The translations under genes and the position numbers were made by a program. DNA of 64,000 nucleotides from WTGJ01 sp965237765 (GTDB lineage Bacteria; Chloroflexota; Anaerolineae; Aggregatilineales; Phototrophicaceae). Positions within the stretch are counted from its first letter, which is position 1. The number at the start of each line of letters is the position of its first letter. This document shows, in pieces, positions 9,205 to 18,981 of this stretch. The DNA lies in contig OZ250157.1 in assembly GCA_965237765.1 (NCBI GenBank), positions 1,364,001 to 1,428,000 of the forward strand, in the 5' to 3' direction. The notes beneath the pieces were generated by a model that saw only the letters and a program-made list of their open reading frames with translations, did not search any database and was not told the origin of the DNA.

Positions 9205-10341
9205 TCAGCTCATCTGATAACTTTGCTGCAGTAAGTGTTTGGCCTTCTCTAGGTCCTCGTAATTGTGGATGATAATTTCCACGTTGCAGGGCGGGTAGTG
9301 GCGCCCCGGAGGCATTACACGCGTAAACCCCTCTTGTAGGATTGTGTGTTCCAGATCCGCGCGGACATAGACAATCAAACGGTTTTTGACAGTCTGCGAT
9401 TTAACATAAGTTATGGTTTTGCTTCGCTTGAAACTTATGTAATACTTCGTGGGATTGGCCTGCACGTCTTTACCCAACGAAACAAGATAGTCGTGCAATG
9501 CCATAAACAATTTGAGTAACCCCGTATTCCTGACAGTTTGACGCCAGTATCGGTATTTGCTGAAGTCAGGCTCCTCGCAACGCCTGTCATGCAAATCGCT
9601 CGTCACTCGCTCATCAGGGGATTGGCGTAGCGCCTCTTTGACCAGTCGAGAGAAATACTTTTTTCTCCGTTGGCTGAGGTGCACAGAGGGGTCAATCTCC
9701 TTCGCTATCAAGGTTACGAATCCTTCGGAAGGCGAACGCAAATATTGCGTGAGCAGCTTACTAATTTCTGCCTTGTGTTCCTGTTCTTTCTGCTGTGCAT
9801 CTTGCTCCTCCCGCTGTTTTTTCTTACGTTTGGCAACACTTTGAATCTCACGAATGGCGAATGTTTCCTTGGTGAACAGCTTTAGCTCGTTTATCTGATT
9901 GTCGTCGAAGATTCCCAAATCGAAAATCAGGAAAGGCTCCACGTCCATCACGTTTCTACTATCAAGGTCAGTAAAAAAGCGAAACTCAACACCGTTCGTC
10001 AATAACGAGACACGCACCTCGGGCATAGCCCTGAAATAATCATCCAGCTGTTCCCTGTGTTCCTCATCAAGGGTGACTCCCGTGTGTTTGCATTCCACCA
10101 AGAGAAAGGGCTTTCCGATTTTCTTGATCGCATAGTCCGCCTTTGCGTTTCGCCGTCGTCGGACGGAAGCGTCGGGTTCCGGATACACCTCGTCTGGATC
10201 GTGGATGTCGTAACCCAGACTCAAGAAGAAAGGTAGTACCAACGACAGCTTCGTCGCGTCCTCGTTGCCATTACATGGCTCCAAAAGCCGTGGTAGTTTT
10301 TCTGCCAGTTTCCGGATGCTGTCAGCAAAATCCATGATCAT
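9205..10341 (-). CDS. Orphan HsdR N-terminal nuclease domain with DUF5655-like tail
   Basis: A 378-residue protein. Residues 1-140 match the N-terminal nuclease domain of type I restriction subunit R (PD-(D/E)xK): ADYAIKKIGKPFLLVECK shows the Asp and the ExK. A Lys/Glu/Gln-rich coiled coil follows (about 165-190, KRKKKQREEQDAQQKEQE). The C-terminal about 85 residues (FKRSKTITYVKSQ, VEIIIHNYEDLEKAKHLL) resemble DUF5655. There is no helicase and no HsdM/HsdS nearby, so it is a stand-alone nuclease-like protein of unknown role. The start is either 10341 (MIMDF) or 10335 (MDFADS). Base composition is more AT-rich than the neighbours, suggesting transfer. Confidence 0.85.
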   Translation of the reverse strand: MIMDFADSIRKLAEKLPRLLEPCNGNEDATKLSLVLPFFLSLGYDIHDPDEVYPEPDASVRRRRNAKADYAIKKIGKPFLLVECKHTGVTLDEEHREQLDDYFRAMPEVRVSLLTNGVEFRFFTDLDSRNVMDVEPFLIFDLGIFDDNQINELKLFTKETFAIREIQSVAKRKKKQREEQDAQQKEQEHKAEISKLLTQYLRSPSEGFVTLIAKEIDPSVHLSQRRKKYFSRLVKEALRQSPDERVTSDLHDRRCEEPDFSKYRYWRQTVRNTGLLKLFMALHDYLVSLGKDVQANPTKYYISFKRSKTITYVKSQTVKNRLIVYVRADLEHTILQEGFTRVMPPGRHYPPCNVEIIIHNYEDLEKAKHLLQQSYQMS

Positions 10342-10478
10342 CTAGCTCTTTCGCCCACTCTTTGCTGGCGAAGACTATAACGCATGTTTATGAATCGGCC
10401 ACGCCGCCCACCATTCGCACATCTGCGAGGGTGCGTCGCTTCTGTGGGCATCCTCAGGTCAGCGGGCGGGCTGATGGA

Positions 10479-10685
10479 TCAGGACGCGGCGGGTACGGGC
10501 GCGGCTTCCAGGTCTGCAGCCATCACAGTAACAACGCCTTTGAATTTCCCATCTACCGTCAGGAATTCGATCTCGTAAGCTTCGCCGTCGTTATGTATGT
10601 GCACGACGGTACCGACATCACTAGCGCGCAGGCCTCTCTCCGGGATATCGCGCTTGAGGGCGGCGAGGGAGTGTTCCTTTAGCAT
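10479..10685 (-). CDS. DUF4926 domain protein
   Basis: A 68-residue protein with the DUF4926 pattern: LKRDIPERGLRASDVGTVVHI, then GEAYEIEFLTVDGKFKGVVT and a final MAADLEA. The fold resembles a small SH3-like beta barrel. The family is often found near toxin-antitoxin or defence genes but its role is unknown. A strong ribosome site, GAGGAGG, lies 6 bases before the ATG. It is close to the HsdR_N-like gene on the same strand but separated from it by about 137 bases. Confidence 0.8.
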   Translation of the reverse strand: MLKEHSLAALKRDIPERGLRASDVGTVVHIHNDGEAYEIEFLTVDGKFKGVVTVMAADLEAAPVPAAS

Positions 10686-10843
10686 GGCCAGCCTCCTCAG
10701 TTATTGGGGTGAAGCGGTAACAAAGCGAGGGTAACTGGTTCCCATCGCTCCATCAGCGGCTTTCTGCGCTGTCACCCAGTATATTCCCCCGCTTGCGCTA
10801 TATTCTCACAAATCGGCAACCAACGGAGAGGGGATTTCCCACC

Positions 10844-11945
10844 ATGACTTTCACACCCATCGACCAGGAGCGCAACATCGCCAACAAGCGCATGGTGCGC
10901 GATGGGTTGCAGGCGGTCATCGACGGGCCGCCCGCGCAGATCGAAGCCGCCCTCGCCGCTGTCTATGCCGATGGCGCGCTCACACGCAGCAGCCACCCGG
11001 TCAACGACCAGTGCGGTGTGGCAGCCATCGCTTCCTCCTTCTGGCGGCCGCTGCGGCAGGCGCTGCCGGATCTCGAGCGGCGCGATTGGCTCGTCATTGG
11101 CGGCGTCGATAGCGATAGCGGCGCCGATCAAGTGGCCATTAGTGGCTTCTATGTCGGCACGTTCATGGGCGACCTCTTCGGCATCCCCGCCAATCGTCAG
11201 ACGGTCAAAATTCGCTACAACGAAATGCACCGCCTGGAAAACGGCAATATCTCCACCAGCTGGCTCTGGGTCGATTACCTGGCCCTGATGCACCAGATCG
11301 GCTACTGGCCGATAGCGCCCAGCCTGGGGGCGGAGGGACAGTGGCTCGCCCCGCGCACGCAGGATGCCCTCATCTTCACGCCGCAGGACGACGCCGCCTC
11401 GCGCGCCAGCCACGAGCTAGTAGCCGCGATGGGCGCTGGCCTCGGTCAATTCAACGCGACAAAGCCGGACCGCGCCTCGCTGGATGAGATGGGTCAGGTG
11501 AATTACTGGCATCCGAATTTCCTCTGGTATGGCCCGGCGGGCATCGGCACAACGCGCGGCCTGTCCGGCTTCGAGGATTACCACCAGATCCCCTTCCTCG
11601 TCGCCGTGCCCGATCGCGGCGGCGGCGGCGCGGAGCCGATGAGCCACATCAGCGACGGCAACTATTCCGTAATTTGCGCCTGGGATATCATGCGCGCCAC
11701 GCATACGGGCGGCAACTGGCTCGGGTTGGCAGCGACGGGGAAGCGCGTCAGCATGCGCGTGATGGATGTCTACCGCTGCGGAGCCGGGGCCGGCGGGCGA
11801 TTTGCGCCTCTGCGAGAACTGGGTGCCCATCGATATCATCGAAGCCCTCCACCAGCTGGGCGTGGATGTCTTCGCGCGCCTGCGCCACCAGTTCCGCCAG
11901 CAGGGGTCGATCAGCGCCAGTGAATTCCTGGTGCGGGACGACTGA
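10844..11945 (+). CDS. Double SnoaL-like (NTF2-fold) protein A, frameshifted near its end
   Basis: Two SnoaL-like domains in tandem. Domain 1 (residues 1-160) starts MTFTPIDQERNIANKRM. Domain 2 (about 175-355) has YWHPNFLWYGPAGIGTTRGL and HQIPFLVAVPDR. SnoaL proteins are cyclases, isomerases or hydrolases of hydrophobic or polyketide-like substrates. Compared with paralogue D (30787) the last 45 residues are in another frame: after VYRCGAGAGG (about base 11790) the reading must shift by one base to give ENWVPIDIIEALHQLGVDVF and the SASEFLV ending at 11945. It may be a real frameshift or an assembly error. The ATG at 10844 follows GGAGAGGGG. It is followed by the oxygenase gene. Confidence 0.8.
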
Positions 11946-11958
11946 GGGCAACGCTCAC

Positions 11959-12798
11959 ATGTGGCGGCGTTTCGAAATCCGCGACCGCATCCAACAGCTG
12001 GACCCCATAACGGATTGCCAGCAGATCCTCTTTTTCACGGGTACTTTCGAGTTTCCCTGGCTCGTCCGTAAATCGCTGGAATTTGCGCTATTCCGCAGTT
12101 TTGGCGCCCCGTCGATCAGCAAAATCCTGGACCGCACCGGGCAATTCCGTGATCATGGCCAGCGGCGCTTCGACGACACGGCGCTGCTCATAGCGGAGCT
12201 CGTCGAGAATGGCTACGATAGCCCGCGCGGCCGACTGGCCCTGCGCATGATGAACCACATGCACCGGCCGCACCACATCCGCAACGGCGACATGCTCTAC
12301 GTCCTCTCGACCTTCGTCTTCGAGCCGATCCTATGGGTGGAGCGCTACGGCTGGCGCAAACTGCTCCAACAGGAAAAGCTGGCGAACCTCCATTTCTGGC
12401 GGGAAGTGGGCAAGCGCATGGCCATCCAAGACATCCCGGAGACCCTGGAGGCTTTCGCTCATTTCCAGCAGGAATACGAGCGCGAAAATTACGGCTATCA
12501 TCCCGCCAATCGCCGCGTGGCCGAGGCGACCATCGCCGTGATGCAGGATTGGTATCCGCGCTTCCCCTATAAAGGAACGCGCTGGGCGGTGTATTCCCTG
12601 CTGAACGATACGCTGCGGCGCGCTTTCGATTTCCCTAAAGCGCCTGCCCTGATTTCCTGGGCGCTCCATGGGAGTCTCATGCTGGGGGGAAAGAGCGTGC
12701 GCTTCCTGCCCCCTCGCCGCCGACCCTACCTGTACACTCAGCAAAAGCACCGCAGTTATCCGGATGGTTATGAAATGGAGAAACTGGGTCCGGTCTGA
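11959..12798 (+). CDS. Oxygenase MpaB family protein (DUF2236)
   Basis: A 279-residue protein with the MpaB/rubber-oxygenase catalytic fold: DPITDCQQILFFTGTFEFPW, then ALFRSFGAPSISKILDRTGQF, and the HMHRPHHIRNGDMLYVLSTF helix with clustered histidines likely to ligate heme or iron. The family oxidatively cleaves isoprenoid or other alkyl chains. The start is the ATG at 11959 (MWRRFEIRD); a longer in-frame ORF upstream is only a shadow of the SnoaL gene. It follows SnoaL A by 13 bases, and both precede the importer genes, suggesting that the imported compound is oxidised. Confidence 0.82.
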   Translation: MWRRFEIRDRIQQLDPITDCQQILFFTGTFEFPWLVRKSLEFALFRSFGAPSISKILDRTGQFRDHGQRRFDDTALLIAELVENGYDSPRGRLALRMMNHMHRPHHIRNGDMLYVLSTFVFEPILWVERYGWRKLLQQEKLANLHFWREVGKRMAIQDIPETLEAFAHFQQEYERENYGYHPANRRVAEATIAVMQDWYPRFPYKGTRWAVYSLLNDTLRRAFDFPKAPALISWALHGSLMLGGKSVRFLPPRRRPYLYTQQKHRSYPDGYEMEKLGPV

Positions 12799-12888
12799 GG
12801 CAAGAGAATTGCGGTTGAGAGACGACCTCCAAAATCGCTGATCGCGGCCGCCAGAATCCGCTCCTCGCAGCATTACGCGAAGGAGACC

Positions 12889-12916
12889 TTGTTTATCGTA
12901 CGCGCTGCGCTAGATT
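12889..12916 (+). promoter_or_regulatory. Candidate sigma-70 promoter upstream of binding protein A
   Basis: TTGTTT (12889-12894) and TAGATT (12911-12916) are 16 bases apart, 70 bases before the binding-protein start. A pattern match only. Confidence 0.3.
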
Positions 12917-12986
12917 GGAGGTGTAAAGTGTGGCACTGTGTGCCGTACTCGCTTTGCTAATGATTCGTTTAATGAGGAGAAAGCAT

Positions 12987-14276
12987 ATGTTCCGTAAGTT
13001 TGTACCCATCCTGTTGCTGGTGAGCGCGCTGCTGGTGCCGACGTTCGCCGTCAGCGCTGATAGCCACTGTGACATCGCGGCTCCGGAAAGTTCCACTACC
13101 GTCAACGCGATCGGTTGGACCTACCCGATCATCGATTTCTACTTCGATGAGCTGGAAGCCTGCAACGAGGTGGATAACCTCGAGGTCAACACGCAGCTAC
13201 TGGATTCCGGCACCGCGAACAGCCAGATTGAGCTGGCGCTCGGCTCCGGCTCGGGGCAATACGCGATCGTCATGACCACGGAAGGCTCCGTGGGCGCGTA
13301 TTCGGATGTGGGCTGGTTGCACCCGCTGAACGACCTCATCGACCAATACCAGGACGAATATGACATCGCCGATATCGGCGGCCTGGGTGACCTGAGCGTC
13401 GACGGCGTGGTCTACGGCATCCCCATGGAGCGCAACACACGCCACATGTTCTATCGTCCCGACCTGCTCGAGAAGCACGGCCTCGAAGTCCCCGATACCT
13501 GGGATGATGTGATTGCCGCTTGCGGAGTGTTGGCGGCAGAAGAAAGCATCTTGCTGCCCTTCACGCTGCAACTGCACGCCGGCTGGGCCTGGCGTCTCGA
13601 ATTCCTTGATCTGATGCTCGGTTTTGGCGGTATGGAGATCAATGAAGACAACACGCCCGCCTTCAACGGCGCCGAAGGCGTTCAGGCGCTGGAGAAGCTG
13701 GTCGAAATCGTCGATGCCTGCATGGGCGAAGAAGGCCTGAATTACAGCATCGATGACAGCCAGACCGGCATCGCCACCGGCGATATCGCGATGGCCTTCA
13801 CCTGGGCCAGCCGCGCCGCCTCGATGGACGATCCCGATTTCTCCGACCTGGTCGGGCAGATCGAATTCGCCCCGGCCCCGCGCGCCTATGAGGGTGGCCC
13901 CTACGCCGCGCATGGCGGCACGGGCGCTGGTCTCTCCATCCCCGCTGATAGCGACGTGGATCCCGAGGTCGCCTTCCTCGTCATCATGGAAGCCCTCGAC
14001 CTGGGCAGCCAGGCGGAAGCGTCTAAGTTGAGTGTCGTGAGCCGCACGGCCGTGGCGGCCGTCGCCGACGCGCGCTACCTGCCCGCGGTGGATGCGACCA
14101 TCAACGGCGGAGTGCAGGATTCTCATGCGCCGGTCGTCTCCGTGGTCCTGAACTCGATCCTCGGTCAATTCCTGCCGCGGATCATGAGCGGCGAAATGAG
14201 CGCCCAGGAGCTGCTGGACGCGGCCGCGGAAGCCTACACGGCCGAAGCGACCGCCCAGGGCTTCCTCGGCGGCTGA
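12987..14276 (+). CDS. Sugar-type ABC transporter substrate-binding protein A
   Basis: A 429-residue family 1 extracellular binding protein (COG1653 type). The signal peptide MFRKFVPILLLVSALLVPTF ends near AVSA and there is no lipobox cysteine, so it is probably released or anchored otherwise. The mature part has WTYPIIDFYFDELEACNEV, a GVVYGIPMERNTRHMFYRPD hinge and FTWASRAASMDDPDF. The ATG at 12987 follows GAGGAGAAAG; an in-frame ATG further upstream would spoil the signal peptide. It is closely related to binding protein B at 21658 (shared endings MSAQE-LLDAAAEAY versus MSAQE-ALDAAAAAY). It delivers the ligand to the permeases at 14509 and 15373. Confidence 0.92.
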   Translation: MFRKFVPILLLVSALLVPTFAVSADSHCDIAAPESSTTVNAIGWTYPIIDFYFDELEACNEVDNLEVNTQLLDSGTANSQIELALGSGSGQYAIVMTTEGSVGAYSDVGWLHPLNDLIDQYQDEYDIADIGGLGDLSVDGVVYGIPMERNTRHMFYRPDLLEKHGLEVPDTWDDVIAACGVLAAEESILLPFTLQLHAGWAWRLEFLDLMLGFGGMEINEDNTPAFNGAEGVQALEKLVEIVDACMGEEGLNYSIDDSQTGIATGDIAMAFTWASRAASMDDPDFSDLVGQIEFAPAPRAYEGGPYAAHGGTGAGLSIPADSDVDPEVAFLVIMEALDLGSQAEASKLSVVSRTAVAAVADARYLPAVDATINGGVQDSHAPVVSVVLNSILGQFLPRIMSGEMSAQELLDAAAEAYTAEATAQGFLGG

Positions 14277-14292
14277 CGGCTAACTGCTGACG

Positions 14293-14315
14293 GCAGCGTC
14301 AGCAACTGACGCTGC
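14293..14315 (+). terminator. Perfect hairpin after the binding-protein gene
   Basis: GCAGCGTCAG, loop CAA, then CTGACGCTGC: a 10-base-pair perfect stem 17 bases after the stop codon. No T-run follows, so it is more likely an mRNA-stabilising or attenuating hairpin than a full terminator. It would keep the binding protein more abundant than the permeases. The rest of 14277-14508 shows no gene. Confidence 0.55.
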
Positions 14316-14508
14316 TCAATACATGACGGGAGCGGGAGGGCCGGCCCACGCCGCCTTCCCACTCCTTGAGAATCAGCATTGGGTGGGGCTTCGCGCCAGC
14401 GCAAACATTCCCATTACGCACCCTTGCCGTGATGCGGTAGAATCCGGCGCAAGCCGATAGGGAGACGATGGCGAACCAGGCCGCGCGCCGCGGGCGCGGG
14501 AAAATTTC

Positions 14509-15369
14509 ATGAAGCGCTCCACCTTCTTCGCCTTCGTCACGCCCAGCCTGATCGTCATGACCGGCTTGATGGTGCTGCCGCTCTTCGCCTCCGTCGTGCT
14601 CGGCCTGCATCGCATTACCTTCCGCAACCTAAAATCGCCCACCTACGTCGGCCTGCGCAACTACCATGAAGTGCTCGGCGACGCCCAGTTCTGGGATTCG
14701 CTGGAATTCACGCTGATCTTCATCGCTATTACAGTGCCCATTCGCATCTTGCTGGGGCTGGCCTTCGCGCTGCTGCTGGATCAAATCGTGCGCATGCGCG
14801 GCCTGATCATCGCCTGTTCGCTCTTGCCTTTCGTGCTGACGCCGGTGGTGGGCACGCTGATCTTTCGCGATTTGTTCGACCTGGGCGGCCCCATTTCCTA
14901 TTTGCTGCAAGAACATTTCAACGCGCGCTTCATCTGGAATACGGCCAACGTGCGCTTCCTCATCATCTTCCACAGCCTCTGGGGCTCCACGCCTTTCGCC
15001 ATGATCGTGCTCTTCGCCGGCTTGCAGACGCTGCCGAAGGAGCGGCTGGAAGCGGCGCGCGTCGACGGCGCCAATTGGGCGCGGCAGCTCTGGCATATCG
15101 CCCTGCCGCACCTGCGCGCGCTCTTCGTCTTCATCGCCCTGATCTCCATCATGGACAGCTACCGCGTCCTGGATAGCGTGCTGGTGCTCACGCGGCAGAA
15201 CCCGCTGATCGACGCGGATACCGTGATGTATTACAACTTCCTGACCGCGATCGAATTCCGGCGCTGGGGCAAGGCCAACGCGATGAGCATCATCACCGTC
15301 GTCGGCATCTTCGTCGTGCTCATCCCCTTCCTGATCATGACCTACCGCCACCAGCTCGAGGAGGATTGA
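14509..15369 (+). CDS. Carbohydrate ABC transporter permease (MalF/UgpA type)
   Basis: A 286-residue inner-membrane permease with six predicted transmembrane helices. The first is FAFVTPSLIVMTGLMVLPLF. The EAA loop that contacts the ATPase reads LPKERLEAARVDGANWARQL (about residues 179-198), close to the EAA---G consensus. Its nearest relative here is the permease at 23037. It pairs with the permease 3 bases downstream. No ATPase gene lies in the cluster. Confidence 0.93.
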   Translation: MKRSTFFAFVTPSLIVMTGLMVLPLFASVVLGLHRITFRNLKSPTYVGLRNYHEVLGDAQFWDSLEFTLIFIAITVPIRILLGLAFALLLDQIVRMRGLIIACSLLPFVLTPVVGTLIFRDLFDLGGPISYLLQEHFNARFIWNTANVRFLIIFHSLWGSTPFAMIVLFAGLQTLPKERLEAARVDGANWARQLWHIALPHLRALFVFIALISIMDSYRVLDSVLVLTRQNPLIDADTVMYYNFLTAIEFRRWGKANAMSIITVVGIFVVLIPFLIMTYRHQLEED

Positions 15370-15372
15370 GCG

Positions 15373-16383
15373 ATGGAGCGCACGAAGAACCAGTACGCGC
15401 GGGCGGTCATCTACGTCGTGCTGATCCTCTTCATGATCTATAGCGTGCTGCCCTTTGGCTGGACGATCCTGAATTCCGTAAAATTGCCGAAGGACGCGAC
15501 GGGCTCCATCCCCAAAGTCCCCGGTCAATTCGAGGCGACCGGCGAGAATTACGTCTCCCTCTGGTTGAATGTTTCGGAAGCAGACGCGGCGTCGGTCGGA
15601 TTTGTGTTGCTGATCTTGCTGGTATTGCTGGCCCTGCTGGGCCTCTTCGCCGGCCGGTTGCCCTGGCCGAACTCCTATACCTATACGGGGATTGTGCTGG
15701 GGGTGGTAGCCATCGTGCTGGTGTTGCCCTCTATGGTGGATACGGCCGAATTCTACGATTACCTGATCAACAGCGTGATCGTAACCATGGGCACGCTGGC
15801 GGTGTCACTCAGCATCGGCTCGCTGGCGGGTTATGGATTGGCGCGCTATCGACATGTGATATCCATCATCATCCTGGTGCTGGCGCTGGCCTTCCGCGCG
15901 CTGCCCAATATCTCTCTCGTGCTGCCTTTCTTTTACCTCGGTCAGCTGAGCGGGCTATATGACACGCACATCCTGCTGATCTTCTGCCTGGTGGCGACCA
16001 ACCAGCCTTTCACCATCTGGATGCTGCGCAGCTTCTTCATGGAGATCCCGCGCGAAATCGAAGAGGCGGCGATGATCGACGGCGCCAGCCGCCTGGTGGC
16101 GTATTTGCGCGTCATCATCCCCATCATGTGGCCGGGCATCATCACCACCGGCCTCTTCACGCTGCTGCTGGCCTACAACGACTTCCTGCTGGCGCGGATT
16201 TTGATGCAGACAAACTGGACCTTGCCGGTGGGCATCGTGCAGTTCACCGGCGGTGAAGACCCCGGCCATGTTACGCTGGCGGCGGCCGCTTCCGTTTCCG
16301 TAGCGTTGCCCATCATCTGCGTCATCATCTTCTTCCAGAAATACCTGATCCGCGGCCTGGCCTCAGGCGCGGTGAAAGGGTAA
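15373..16383 (+). CDS. Carbohydrate ABC transporter permease (MalG/UgpE type)
   Basis: A 336-residue permease, second half of the importer pore. Its EAA loop reads IPREIEEAAMIDGASRLVAY (about residues 228-247). It is longer than usual MalG proteins (about 280) because of two extra helices at residues 75-120 (FVLLILLVLLALLGLFAG and TGIVLGVVAIVLVLPSMV), in the otherwise short periplasmic region after helix 1. The same extension is in the permease at 23910, so it is a feature of this subfamily. The stop codon directly precedes the GTG start of the next gene, so they are coupled. Confidence 0.93.
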   Translation: MERTKNQYARAVIYVVLILFMIYSVLPFGWTILNSVKLPKDATGSIPKVPGQFEATGENYVSLWLNVSEADAASVGFVLLILLVLLALLGLFAGRLPWPNSYTYTGIVLGVVAIVLVLPSMVDTAEFYDYLINSVIVTMGTLAVSLSIGSLAGYGLARYRHVISIIILVLALAFRALPNISLVLPFFYLGQLSGLYDTHILLIFCLVATNQPFTIWMLRSFFMEIPREIEEAAMIDGASRLVAYLRVIIPIMWPGIITTGLFTLLLAYNDFLLARILMQTNWTLPVGIVQFTGGEDPGHVTLAAAASVSVALPIICVIIFFQKYLIRGLASGAVKG

Positions 16384-17784
16384 GTGAAATTGAGCGAACG
16401 CCTGAACATCATCCTCGTCTGTACCGACACGCTGCGCGCCGACCATCTCCCCAATTATGCCAGCACGGCCAATTTCGGGCGCACCATCATCGCACCCAAC
16501 CTGCATGCTTTCGGCGAGAGCGGCGTCGTTTTCGATAATTTCCACGCCGCTTCCTTCCCGACCGTGCCGGCGCGCGCCGATATCACAACCGGGCGCTACA
16601 CCTTCACCTACCGCGATTGGGGGCCGTTGCGGCCGGAAGAGCCAGCGCTGGCCGAAATCTTGCACCATGCCGGTTACGTTACCTGTGGCGTCGCCGATAA
16701 CCCCTTCATCATCCGCTATGGCAATGGCTACGATCGCGGCTTCGAGCAATACATCTGGATCCGCGGGCAGCGGCAGGGGCAAGATCGCGATGACGTCGTC
16801 GCCCAATGGAAGCGAGAAGAGGATCGCTTCGCGCCGCAGACCTTCCGCGCCGCCACGCGCTGGCTGGAGCGGAATCACCGCGAGCGGCCTTTCTTCCTTT
16901 ACATCGACACCTGGGACCCGCACGAACCCTGGGACCCGCCGGCCCACTACGTGACGCCTTACGCTCCAGATTATCAAGGCGAGGATGTCTACCCCTGCTA
17001 CTGGGAATGGGAAGACCACGGCATGACGCGGCGCGAGCTGGAGCTCGGACACGCCTGCTATTGCGGCGAGATCACGATGGTCGACCGCTGGTTCGGCATC
17101 TTACTGGAACGCGTGCGGCAGCTCGGGCTGGAAGACGATACGGCCATCTTCTTCCTCTCCGACCATGGTTTTTATTTCGGCGAGCGGGGCATCTTCGGCA
17201 AGAGTCGTTTTCGCTGGCCGGATGATAGCATTTCCGTATCCGAGGCGATGGTGAAATACCGCCTGGGCGCTTATGCTCACCGCACGCCGCTGCACCGTGA
17301 GATCACGCAGGTGCCGTTGCTGGCGCGCATCCCGGGTGTGGCGTCGCAGCGGGTGGAAGCGCTGTCTTCGATTCCGGATCTGATGCCGACGGTGCTGGAA
17401 TTGACCGGGCAAGCGATCCCCGAAGCGGTGCAGGCGCGCTCGCTACTGCCACTCCTCGATGGCCGCGCGGAGCGCCTCCATGACCTAGTGGTTACCTCGG
17501 TGGGCCTCTCGCAGGCGGAAGGAGGCACGACGAAGATCGTGGATGATTCGCAGCGGCGCATCGTCGAGTTGAGTCCGAGCACGATCCGCACGGCGGAATG
17601 GGATTTCTTCTATGCCGCGCAGGGCGAGCGGGCGGAGTTGTACCGCGCGGCGGATCGGGCCAATACCGAGGAGCTATCCGCGCAGGAACCGGAAGCGCTG
17701 GCAGAAATGCATGCGAAGTACCGGCGCTGGCTGGAGGAAATGGGGGCACCGGAAGGCGTACTGGCCGCACGCCAGGGTTTGTAG
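16384..17784 (+). CDS. Sulfatase-fold hydrolase with Thr at the nucleophile position
   Basis: A 466-residue alkaline-phosphatase-superfamily enzyme. Metal-site residues are visible: Asp15 in VCTDTLRADHL, the loop DTWDPHEPWDPP and SDHGFYFGERGIFGK. The sulfatase signature CxPxR, whose Cys becomes formylglycine, reads T60-V-P-A-R here. Thr cannot be converted, so phosphodiesterase or phosphonate-ester activity is more likely than sulfate-ester hydrolysis. The start is GTG 16384, directly after the permease stop, so it belongs to cluster A. It has no signal peptide and probably acts on the imported compound in the cytoplasm. Confidence 0.85.
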   Translation: MKLSERLNIILVCTDTLRADHLPNYASTANFGRTIIAPNLHAFGESGVVFDNFHAASFPTVPARADITTGRYTFTYRDWGPLRPEEPALAEILHHAGYVTCGVADNPFIIRYGNGYDRGFEQYIWIRGQRQGQDRDDVVAQWKREEDRFAPQTFRAATRWLERNHRERPFFLYIDTWDPHEPWDPPAHYVTPYAPDYQGEDVYPCYWEWEDHGMTRRELELGHACYCGEITMVDRWFGILLERVRQLGLEDDTAIFFLSDHGFYFGERGIFGKSRFRWPDDSISVSEAMVKYRLGAYAHRTPLHREITQVPLLARIPGVASQRVEALSSIPDLMPTVLELTGQAIPEAVQARSLLPLLDGRAERLHDLVVTSVGLSQAEGGTTKIVDDSQRRIVELSPSTIRTAEWDFFYAAQGERAELYRAADRANTEELSAQEPEALAEMHAKYRRWLEEMGAPEGVLAARQGL

Positions 17785-17825
17785 CGTGCCGTGACCGATT
17801 CGGTTACCTGACACCGTAGTTGAGG

Positions 17826-18981
17826 TTAATCTCCGCTCGTATCTAAGAATACTGCCGCGGCGCGGGCGCGCGCTTCGAAATGCGCCTGTAGTTGCTCACG
17901 GCCGGCCAAAACGCCTGTTAGCGTTTCACCTTGGCCGGTTGCTGTGAGCGTTTCCGTCAGCAGCGCCGTGGCCGCATCCAGCAGCGCCGTTGCGCTCTCT
18001 ACAGAAGCAGGACCGGCGGCGATCTCGGCCACCAGCTCACGGTAGCGTGCGGCGTAGACGGCATCATCCAGCAGGAAGCGGACCAGCGGCCAATTTTCAT
18101 CCACCTCGTCCAGCGAGAGGCTGGCGGGGGCGCCGAGATCTTGCCGCAGACCGTACGGGCAGCGGGTAGATAAGGTACTCTCCAGTTGCTGTGCCAGGTT
18201 ATCGGTGAGCGCCAGATTGTGATCCCAGGGGATCCAAGTGAGCGCGCCGCCGCGGGCTTTATCCGCGTAGAGGTAGTAGTTGTGGGCGAAACCGTTACCG
18301 TAGGAATCCCAATTAACGAGCAACTGGTTGGTCGCCAACCAGCGCAGGAAGCCATCGACAAAGAAGACCGATTCTAACTCGGCGCGCCTAGGCGCTGCGG
18401 GTCGCTAAGACGGGTGGTTGGCGTGCAGCGCCGGAGGGTTTGTACATGTTGCCCTCGTCAGAGGCGAATTGCGATTCGATGAGCGTGTCGTCGGGCAGCT
18501 CGATTGGCGGCTTGGGAAGTATCACAAGGCCGAGGTATTGCGCGCCGGCGCCGCCTGTCCAGGTGTACACCCGATAGTAAGCCGTTTTGGCGGCCGGCAC
18601 ATATTGACCCGCCGCGCGCAGGATATCCGACGTGATCTTTTCGCGCATGAGGCTGGGGTCCTGGAAGTTATTGGCGAAACTGAGCTGCTTAAAGCCGTGA
18701 AAGCGCTGGTTTTTCAGTTCTGGATGCTGATCCTCGAACTCGTCGAAATCCAGCTTGAAAGGCAGATCAAGCGCGGTTCCTGGCTCCAGCATGAAGTTCA
18801 GTGAAGAGTTGCCCTTGAAGCGAAAGCCGACCTCGTATAGCCAGACTATGATTTCCGAAACGATGATTTCGACCGGCTGCCACTCTTGTTGCGGCGGGTT
18901 TGGGGATAGGGCATCCAGAAAAGGCTGAATTTCGAGGCCCAGGGCAGCGGCAACCCCGCGTACCAGTTCAGTTTGCGCCAA
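17826..18981 (-). pseudogene. Broken CotH-kinase family gene with internal deletion
   Basis: Two CotH-like pieces lie on the minus strand. The upstream piece (18981 to 18388) includes VGFRFKGNSSLNF, LPFKLDFDEFEDQHPE, FHGFKQLSFANNFQDPS and EGNMYKPSG. The downstream piece (about 18380 to 17826) begins ELESVFFVDGFLRWLATNQ and includes NWDSYGNGFAHNYYLYAD and WIPWDHN. In intact CotH proteins about 60-100 residues separate the two; here they are joined near 18380-18410 with a stop and frame change. The residues upstream of WQPVEIIVSE do not look like CotH, so the N-terminus is also gone. CotH kinases phosphorylate secreted or spore-coat-like proteins. This gene is dead. Confidence 0.8.
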
